Shown: positions 21,601 to 25,234 of the stretch, piece by piece | Layout of the letters: every line of letters begins with the position of its first letter | Numbering within the stretch: the first letter of the stretch is position 1 | Source of the DNA: Apostichopus parvimensis | Lineage: Eukaryota > Echinodermata > Holothuroidea > Aspidochirotida > Stichopodidae | Reading direction: 5' to 3' | Assembly: GCA_000934455.1 (NCBI GenBank) | Contig: KN887706.1 | Span: forward strand, 22,450 to 47,683 | DNA: 25,234 nt | Made by a program: the position numbers and the translations under genes | Notes under the pieces: generated by a model | Told to the model about the DNA's origin: nothing | Database searches by the model: none | What the model saw: the letters and a program-made list of their open reading frames with translations, nothing else

Positions 21601-24378
21601 AATCTTTGCGTGTCTAGAGGATGAGAGGCACTGAGGAGCAACCAACTGCTTTAATGGCGATATATATCGTGCCTCCATTACCAAAGATAAATCGAAACAT
21701 AAAATGTTAAGACAAAAGCATAAAACTATCAAACTAATTATCAGCGAGTTATCTTAAAGTGATATTGGAAACAAAAATAAAAACACAATAAATCATCGAT
21801 TAGACAGCATGTCAGAGTAAAGTTGGTTATGAAACTTTCCGATAAATTCTAGTTAAATGTGGAGCATTTTCTATTGCTTCACATTGTGGTCTCACTAATT
21901 AATTAATTCATTAATTAATTAATTATGTAGGAACAGTGTGATCTTCCATCTTAATGGATTTTCCTTCCGGACAATAATATTATTGACTCATAGCACGCCA
22001 CATGCATCAACAACTGCAAGAAAATGTGATTAAAAGCAGGATTTGGGGTTTCAATTTCATTGGCTTCCCCCTCAATCCATCCCATCAACCCCCCCCCCCC
22101 CCCCTCCTCGCACCATTTTCAATCACCAATCCAGCCAATCTGGATGAATTACAAATATCTGCAGAAGAATTCAGGCCTAAATTGAATATTAATGAGCATG
22201 GACTTTGTAGCAACTTTGATCACTTTGCTATGCACTATTTTGAGTTGCATGACCATCTCTGCTTTGTTGGAATTTGCTTGTAACGTAACTTTCCACTAAC
22301 TTATGTCACGTAATTCACAGCAGGTTGTTTCCTATATAGTACTATCAGCAGTCAAACTGTTGCTAGTGTTGAAATAATTGTAACACATCAGTTACATTAC
22401 TAAACTTTTACTCATTCCACAACAGCACTGCACATATTTACATGCAAGTGTTCCGAGGTTATCGAGTCGATTTCTCACTATTTCTTTCAAATCTCACTTC
22501 CATTGTTTGGCACATCACTTACAAACCTGCTTAACTTTCTTTCTCTTACAAGAAAATCACACACAAATTTGCTTTAAAAGAATTGGGAAAATCCTGAAAA
22601 TTTTATTATTTGTTTAAACAAGAAATTTGGAGGGGAAGGGGAGGGGGAGCTTGCATGTTGTTAAATTCAGCAATTACTCTTACCATGCCAATTCTTAACA
22701 TTGTTAAAATTTATGGATTTCGGATACTTGAAGAAATAGAAGTAAAGTTACTAAATGTATCCAAGTCATCTTGAACATACACAAATTGATTTAGCCAACT
22801 AAATTAATCTTGCCTGGATTTAAATTATTTTGATTTTCCAGGGTTTTAATTTTGATGAACTCTATTACTGGAATAATGAAGATTTTCTTGCTTTATTCTG
22901 GTCAATGCTGTGTGTGTGCCTCATGAAGTCGTTTTGAGACCCTACATTGTGCATTAATAATGCTCTTGAAAAAAGCATCCACTAGAAGCTGTGTTCGTGC
23001 CAGATGTATTTATATTTGCTCTTGTTGAATCTAGAAACCCCCTTAGGGGGTTATCTGAGTTTGATCACCTGAGATGACTTTATTAATGAAACTCCTGAGG
23101 TATGGTCGATCAACACATCAAAACCCAGTAGACTATTTTTAACCAACTGTATCCATAATAGGGCTAACAAGAAGCAGCGAACACAGCAACATTTTTTTTT
23201 AATTAAAATATTCAAAATTAAACAAAAGAAAAATAAATAAAGAACTAAAAATTCAAGGTTGCAAAAACAATTGTTACAAATTATAGATAAACAGGGGTAA
23301 TGTTTCAAATTATATTTTCATGGCAGCAAAAACAGAATAGTTGCATGATATTGTTTTATTTTTTATTGTTTATTCAGATGGGGAGGGGGTAGTCAGTAGA
23401 GCAAAAAACTTACCACCTGTAAGAAATAAACAAATTTTGTTGTATTTATTGCCAAAAACACAACAACGAAATTAATATCTGTAACAAAGACATAATTCAA
23501 AAACAATTCGACTCTCACAGCAAAGTGATCTAAATGAAGTACCTAGGTATAAATTATTTTATTCCGCATTAACAAAATTAAAAAAAAAAATGATTTTAAT
23601 GCTAATTTCCACTTCACTTTACAAATGAAAAAAATTCAAATAAAAACTGTCCTGCACTATGTGTTCAAAGCATATTCAGATGAGTAGCTGCGGTCTTGCT
23701 CAACAAAGAAAAATGTGATATGACAGGACATCTCAAAATGGAACAAGTTTTGATTGATGGAATGGAATGGAATGCAATGCAATGCAATGGAATGCAATGG
23801 AAATATCTCCATCACTTCTACAAAATCCATACACATCCAGTTTCAATATTCATACTATATCCACCCACCCTCCCCCACCCCCCCTCACCTACCTCCCACC
23901 CAACCAGACACATCTCTGCCTGTCCTGCCTTTTACTTCATCTTTCCCTGCCTTGCATATTTCTTGTCCCAACCCCCCCCCATCAAGTCCCCTCTCCTCCC
24001 CCACCTAACCTCAATTCCCCTTCCCAGATAGCAGATACACGCCAAAAATATCTTCACCTAAACATCCATGGTTTTTGAGTGGAAATCAAATTGAAAATAA
24101 ATATTTGACTTTTCTATCGTTTAAAATAAATCGACCTTCCTGCGATATATACTAACCTCTGCTAGTCCAAGACTGTGTTTCCTAATCAAGGCCGTCAAAC
24201 AGCCGCTCAGGGTCCTGGTCAGTAAGACGTTTGTCGACTTCCGGACCATGTCCTCCCTCTCGGTGTCCGTGAGATTCAGCTCGAGGGAAAACTTGTGGCA
24301 AGCGTAGATGAACTCTTTGATTTGTCTGTACACTTTGGGAACAAACTGGGAGAATGGCAGCTCTTTGGGATACGGTGC
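6527..24378 (-). CDS. exoc6: Sec15 / exocyst complex component 6, C-terminal part (7 exons, 5' end outside window)
   Basis: Sec15 is a subunit of the octameric exocyst, which tethers post-Golgi and recycling vesicles to the plasma membrane; its C-terminal helical domain is the known binding region for Rab11-family GTPases. Joining minus-strand segments 24378-24157, 19593-19514, 17843-17738, 16544-16416, 14853-14712, 8351-8165 and 6659-6527 gives one uninterrupted 332-residue frame ending in TGA. Every junction has GT-AG borders and matching phase (0,2,0,0,1,2). The conceptual protein follows remembered vertebrate EXOC6 closely, including QIKEFIYA, VRKSTNVLLTRTLS, SYDWSMED, SEPVPGF, LRQLLDLF and WDWSTYLADY. 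Full-length Sec15 is about 770-800 residues, so roughly the first 450 are encoded to the right of the window. The paralogue EXOC6B cannot be excluded by sequence alone, but invertebrates usually carry one Sec15. No frameshift or internal stop is seen, so the gene looks functional. Confidence 0.95.
6840..6853. repeat. perfect 14-bp palindrome AAGTCTATAGACTT
   Basis: Self-complementary over all 14 bases and directly abutting the foldback at 6854, so the two may be parts of one structure. Confidence 0.8.
6854..6971. repeat. near-perfect foldback (59-bp arms) in last intron
   Basis: Bases 6854-6912 and 6913-6971 are reverse complements with about six mismatches and no gaps, beginning GTTCTAATTAG at each end. 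A central 17-bp perfect block includes TACAAGGTTTGGTACTT. Arms meet with almost no loop. It could be a foldback transposon, a MITE, or an intronic hairpin RNA precursor. No flanking target-site duplication was recognised. It follows a separate perfect 14-bp palindrome at 6840-6853. Confidence 0.85.
7867..7876 (-). terminator. intronic overlapping AATAAA hexamers
   Basis: The minus strand reads AATAAATAAA, two overlapping poly(A) hexamers, about 235 nt downstream of the stop that follows unspliced exon F. It could serve an intron-retained short-tail Sec15 transcript. In AT-rich DNA this may be chance. Confidence 0.25.
8165..8351 (-). CDS. exoc6: exoc6 exon F (Sec15 signature exon)
   Basis: This 187-nt exon starts after TTCTCTCTCAG and encodes FVNSEPVPGFKDGTLQMTF, VELRQLLDLFIHW, DWSTYLADYNNPQRQYDR and VTPQTAIILLE plus two bases. 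It is the most strongly conserved Sec15 segment in the window (SEPVPGF, LRQLLDLF, WDWSTYLADY, LLEK). The donor GAAAA before GTACGC is weak, but splicing there joins exactly to exon G (AA+G restores Lys). If it is not spliced, the frame continues for 19 residues (KYALLLKYFVLSNYDITDY) to a TGA at 8107-8109. Confidence 0.96.
8474..8483. repeat. G10 run
   Basis: Homopolymer just upstream (in transcript sense) of exon F; reads as C10 in the exoc6 pre-mRNA. Confidence 0.85.
9671..9712. repeat. long poly-G tract with G25 run
   Basis: G runs of 9 and 25 interrupted by one T, after GGAGGGA. It is a strong G-quadruplex candidate on the plus strand, so C-rich in the exoc6 transcript. The overlapping frames on both strands are low-complexity artefacts. 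Confidence 0.9.
9896..9906. repeat. G11 run
   Basis: Homopolymer after an AACAAAAA stretch in the large intron. Confidence 0.85.
10318..10354. repeat. perfect 15-bp hairpin, 7-nt loop
   Basis: ACTTTCATACCCCCC (10318-10332) pairs fully with GGGGGGTATGAAAGT (10340-10354) around TGCTTGT. It lies in the 6.4-kb intron of exoc6. Confidence 0.85.
11632..11678. repeat. inverted repeat ACAACCCCC / GGGGGTTGT
   Basis: 9-bp perfect arms with a 29-nt T- and G-rich spacer that includes an extra G7 run. Confidence 0.65.
11903..11913. repeat. G11 run
   Basis: Homopolymer preceded by GTGGGAGCGGGC; another quadruplex-prone site in the same intron. Confidence 0.85.
12674..12720. repeat. inverted repeat TGTTCATTAGG
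   Basis: An 11-bp perfect inverted repeat (12674-12684 with 12710-12720) around a 25-nt spacer. Pairing continues imperfectly inward. Intronic. Confidence 0.7.
12872..12910. repeat. 10-bp tandem repeat GGGAGGGGGA (about 3.7 copies)
   Basis: The unit repeats exactly three times and then decays to GGGAGAGGGG. G-quadruplex-prone on the plus strand. It generates spurious glycine/arginine-rich frames. Confidence 0.85.
13743..13800. repeat. C-rich CCCCCT tandem tract
   Basis: Repeated CTCCCC units; the complement is G-rich in the transcript. It yields a spurious proline/serine frame on the plus strand. Confidence 0.8.
14633..14663. repeat. inverted repeat TTTCAGCAT around a T tract
   Basis: Nine bases pair perfectly (14633-14641 with 14655-14663), with a T-rich loop. 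It lies about 50 bp beyond the donor end of exon E. Confidence 0.65.
14712..14853 (-). CDS. exoc6: exoc6 exon E
   Basis: This 142-nt exon holds 47 codons plus one base. The acceptor is TTTTTGCCAG before CAAAAAG, and the donor is GAAC before GTGAGT. It encodes QKVAITACMSTCKYLASSLM, then AFLLDDNLCFISMGA, then LRQFSLDVIQCE and the first base of a leucine codon. It matches vertebrate GKVAQTACMSACQHLSTSLM and the following LLD---I-MGA--QF-LDVIQCE. Phase 1 at the 3' end is completed by TC at the start of exon F, giving QCE-LFVNSEPVPGF across the junction. Confidence 0.95.
14854..16415 (-). other. exoc6: exoc6 intron between exons D and E (1,562 bp)
   Basis: Donor GTGAGT, acceptor TTTGCCAG. AT-rich; a 62-codon minus-strand frame at 16066-16254 has several cysteines but no Sec15 counterpart. 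Nothing else stands out. Confidence 0.9.
16416..16544 (-). CDS. exoc6: exoc6 exon D
   Basis: This 129-nt, 43-codon exon is phase 0 at both ends. The acceptor is TTTTCTACAG before GTTAAC, and the donor is TTACCG before GTGAGT. It encodes VNEFLELSSYDWSMEDSNGK, then ASDYILDIISFLEG, then SFKAFTNLP. It aligns with vertebrate IDEFVQLADYDWTMSEPDGR and the following AS-Y--D-I-FL---F--FT-LP. The reading frame remains open past the donor for a while, but that extension (QTKDVIQQ and beyond) has no Sec15 similarity and is intron. Confidence 0.95.
16545..17737 (-). other. exoc6: exoc6 intron between exons C and D (1,193 bp)
   Basis: Donor GTAAAC, acceptor TTCTACAG. Contains the C-rich duplicated tract at 16711-16746; otherwise featureless AT-rich DNA. 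Confidence 0.9.
16711..16746. repeat. C-rich duplicated tract
   Basis: Two near-identical copies of ACCCCTCCCCACCCCCT in tandem, about 170 bp upstream (transcript sense) of exon D. Confidence 0.75.
17738..17843 (-). CDS. exoc6: exoc6 exon C
   Basis: This 106-nt exon holds one base finishing a split Gly codon plus 35 codons. The acceptor is CTTCTTGTAG before GAC, and the donor is CACAAG before GTAAAC. It encodes TQGDNIHAARLQGAGIFRD then AGSEAAEEIYNRLDHK. It corresponds to the vertebrate stretch with H-T-RL-G---F-DA---AE-EIY-KL--K. It ends in phase 0, and the next exon begins VNEFLEL, matching IDEFVQL in vertebrates. This is one of the less conserved parts of the domain, but the spacing of R-L, F-DA and EIY is kept. 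Confidence 0.93.
17844..19513 (-). other. exoc6: exoc6 intron between exons B and C (1,670 bp)
   Basis: Donor GTGAGT, acceptor CTTCTTGTAG. Contains the degenerate TGTACTC cluster at 17978-18150, an A-rich and pyrimidine stretch near 18433-18475, and a CpG-rich patch at about 18630-19380. Confidence 0.9.
17978..18150. repeat. degenerate TGTACTC repeat cluster
   Basis: TGTACTC occurs at 17978, 18013, 18033 and 18131, with TGTACTG at 18098 and TGTACT at 18145. Neighbouring CATACT/TTGTTG-like words recur, suggesting a decayed tandem repeat of about 20-30 bp. ACTAGTGC is also duplicated at 18071-18088. Confidence 0.45.
19514..19593 (-). CDS. exoc6: exoc6 exon B
   Basis: This 80-nt exon holds 26 codons plus two bases. 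The acceptor is CCCCAG before CTT, and the donor is CAGG before GTGAGT, a near-consensus site. It encodes LVQVIVNTTQLEEACIYLEE followed by FISNIT and the first two bases of a glycine codon. The match to vertebrate LVQIIINTTHLEQACKYLED is nearly residue for residue. The exon is too short for length-based ORF detection and was found by looking for the expected conserved block. Its 3' phase (2) fits the one extra base at the start of exon C. Confidence 0.94.
20654..21060. mobile_element. candidate degenerate hAT-like non-autonomous element, ~407 bp
   Basis: The left end reads CAGTGATGTGCACATG and the reverse complement of the right end reads CAGTGGCATGTGCAAAAG. They share CAGTG and ATGTGCA with a two-base gap. 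CAGTGG-type termini are common in animal hAT elements (family knowledge). The interior is G-rich near the left end and C-rich near the right, as subterminal arms would be. No clean 8-bp target-site duplication is visible, and no transposase is encoded; the 67-residue frame inside is unremarkable. Probably an old copy. Confidence 0.5.
21325..21535. repeat. composite repeat: ACACAGACAC direct repeats enclosing inverted ACCGAGGAC motifs
   Basis: ACACAGACAC occurs at 21325-21334 and 21526-21535. Between them, ACCGAGGAC occurs at 21356 and 21466, TCCGAGGAC at 21434 and the inverse GTCCTCGGT at 21494. The inner ends are loosely inverted (GCATGTTTGTATT on the left; AATACAAAACAAACGCAT on the right). 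This looks like a small foldback-type or non-autonomous element, but the ends are not exact. Confidence 0.45.
21398..21410. repeat. short telomere-like CCCTAACCCTAAC
   Basis: Two units of the metazoan telomeric repeat (TTAGGG on the minus strand), inside the composite repeat. Two units can arise by chance. Confidence 0.5.
21896..21925. repeat. TTAA/TAAT simple repeat, near palindrome
   Basis: Alternating TAAT units around a TTCATT centre, almost self-complementary over 30 bp. Confidence 0.8.
22089..22104. repeat. C16 run
   Basis: Homopolymer in the first full intron; G16 in the exoc6 transcript. Confidence 0.85.
23761..23800. repeat. pentanucleotide repeat AATGG/AATGC, 8 units
   Basis: Eight uninterrupted 5-bp units, mixing AATGG and AATGC. 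Followed by a C-rich tract near 23863-23900 and another at 23971-24010. Confidence 0.9.
24157..24378 (-). CDS. exoc6: exoc6 exon A (first exon in window)
   Basis: This 222-nt, 74-codon exon is phase 0 at both ends. It starts after a good acceptor (TTTCTCTCCGCAG) and ends at GAG before donor GTTAGT. It encodes APYPKELPFSQFVPKVYRQI, then KEFIYACHKFS, then an acidic loop, then REDMVRKSTNVLLTRTLSG and the end LGLAE. The segment KEFIYA...KSTN-LLTRTLS is a hallmark of the Sec15 C-terminal domain in EXOC6/EXOC6B. The next exon supplies LVQVIVNTT, rebuilding the conserved GL-E-LVQ-I-NTT block. The open frame running upstream past 24378 is intron and transposon sequence (proline-rich), not coding. A MITE lies only 27 nt upstream of the acceptor. 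Confidence 0.95.
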
Positions 24379-24397
24379 CTGCGGAGAGAAACGGGTA

Positions 24398-24405
24398 CAT
24401 ATTGG
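24398..24405. repeat. target-site duplication CATATTGG, left copy
   Basis: Eight bases identical to 24778-24785, immediately outside the terminal inverted repeats of the MITE. Confidence 0.85.
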
Positions 24406-24777
24406 CATAGGCGTAGGAGGCGGGTGGGGGCTGGGGGGGCTGAAGCCCCACAACCAATTTTTTTTGTGAAAATTCGGGCAATATGATGAGAATTTTTCGG
24501 GCACCTACTGAAAGAAAAATAATTTGCAATGAGTTTTTCAATGGTAAACTGATATTATTATTATCATTATTATTGTAACGACTTCCCCAATAATTATAAC
24601 CAATATGGAAGGGTAATAACACGGCAAATGATCGTATGTTATTGGCATGCGATGTAATAACCGATGCATGCCTATATGATATGCACATTAACACGTTGAA
24701 AGGCGAAAAATTTTGGTTATATTTTTCGGGCAAGTCGTTACAGCCCCCCCAAATCAAATTGGGCTCCTACGCCTATG
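24406..24777. mobile_element. non-autonomous hAT-like MITE, 372 bp
   Basis: The element starts CATAGGCGTAGGAG and ends with its exact reverse complement, giving 14-bp perfect terminal inverted repeats. Imperfect similarity continues inward to a shared GGGGGGCTG block. It is flanked on both sides by the 8-bp direct repeat CATATTGG (24398-24405 and 24778-24785). An 8-bp target-site duplication is typical of the hAT superfamily. There is no transposase; the frames across it are short and proline- or glycine-rich. Inside are repeated TTTTTCGGGCA motifs (near 24493 and 24722) and an inverted duplication of GTAACGACTT (near 24575 and 24735), so the subterminal regions are internally repetitive. A TSD without mismatches suggests a fairly recent insertion. 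Confidence 0.85.
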
Positions 24778-24785
24778 CATATTGG
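24778..24785. repeat. target-site duplication CATATTGG, right copy
   Basis: Matches 24398-24405 without mismatch and directly abuts the right terminal inverted repeat of the MITE. Confidence 0.85.
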
Positions 24786-25234
24786 AAGGCAGTCCAGGTC
24801 GTTTCAAACTTATTATATGATTAGATCAATGCTAGAGAACCTTATAACAAAACAAAAAAAACACAAAGTTATTTCTGATGTTGTACCACATATGAGTCTT
24901 CCAGAGTTTCTGGATGCCACAAATCTCTGATACTAGTCCACAGGGTTTGGAAAACTAGTATTCTATCACAATGTTCAAAAACTACTTTTGTTCCACTTTA
25001 AATACTGGTTACATTTATAAGTATGAAATACAAACAAGCTTATTGAGGTATAAAGCAAGTAAGAGGTTACACCTTCACAACTGGAAGGTTCTTTGTATGT
25101 GATGCAAACACCGAATTGAGTTAAATAACTCAAGGGCTCCATCTTCAAACCTGGATAGTCCTTTAGGAAAAATTACCTAAAGTTTTCAAAACTGGCCAAT
25201 GGAGATTGAGTTAGTTTTTTATTTCTTCTAGGCA

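Larger units (their letters stand above)
19594..24156 (-). other. exoc6: exoc6 intron between exons A and B (4,563 bp)
   Basis: Donor GTTAGT, acceptor GTCCCCAG. Contains the candidate hAT-like element at 20654-21060, the composite repeat at 21325-21535, the TTAA palindrome, the C16 run and the AATGG/AATGC repeat. A small CCCCCTTAGGGGG hairpin lies near 23038-23050. Confidence 0.9.
24379..25234 (-). other. exoc6: exoc6 intron upstream of exon A (partial)
   Basis: Acceptor TTTCTCTCCGCAG at 24379. Beyond the 27-nt acceptor region comes the 372-bp MITE, then AT-rich DNA to the window edge. The preceding Sec15 exon was looked for and is not in 24786-25234. Confidence 0.85.

Noticed and set aside
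23696..24078. Three proline-rich plus-strand frames of 84-111 residues
   Set aside because: Produced by the AATGG/AATGC repeat and the following C-rich tracts; low complexity, with frames overlapping each other.
24182..24757. 191-residue minus-strand frame, the longest in the window
   Set aside because: It reads exon A in the wrong frame (the Sec15 frame is the overlapping one) and then runs through the MITE.
1..25234. CRISPR array, phage, bacterial operon or viral genes
   Set aside because: No regularly spaced repeats, no ribosome-binding-site/gene packing, and no reverse transcriptase, integrase, capsid or transposase motifs in any listed frame.

Overview
This window is nuclear genomic DNA from an animal, most likely a marine invertebrate and possibly an echinoderm. 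That placement is inference. The evidence is one intron-rich gene with GT-AG introns, an AT-rich background, many poly-G/poly-C and pyrimidine microsatellites, and small non-autonomous DNA transposons. There is no prokaryotic gene packing, and most open reading frames are chance frames.

The one recognisable gene lies on the minus strand. It is the 3' (C-terminal) part of the exocyst subunit Sec15 (exoc6). Seven coding exons can be joined in frame, with compatible splice phases, from 24378 down to a TGA at 6527. They sum to 999 nt, or 332 residues plus stop, roughly the last two fifths of a Sec15 protein. The earlier exons lie beyond the right edge. Sec15 is part of the octameric exocyst that tethers secretory vesicles to the plasma membrane, and its C-terminal domain is where Rab11-type GTPases bind.

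Layout: 1-5985 is 3' flank with no gene I can recognise. Its first 2.4 kb or so is markedly richer in CpG than most of the gene body. 5986-6526 is the probable 3' UTR. 6527-24378 holds the seven exons separated by introns of 1.2-6.4 kb, and 24379-25234 is the start of a further intron. The introns carry a near-perfect 118-bp foldback (6854-6971), a perfect 15-bp hairpin (10318-10354), long G tracts, several CpG-rich patches, a candidate hAT-like element (20654-21060) and a clear 372-bp hAT-like MITE (24406-24777). The MITE has perfect 14-bp terminal inverted repeats and an 8-bp target-site duplication, and it sits 27 nt upstream of a Sec15 splice acceptor.

I found no convincing new multi-gene system. 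The most interesting observations are the MITE next to the splice site, the foldback in the last intron, the weak last donor that could give an alternative Sec15 C-terminus, and the compositional break at the left edge.
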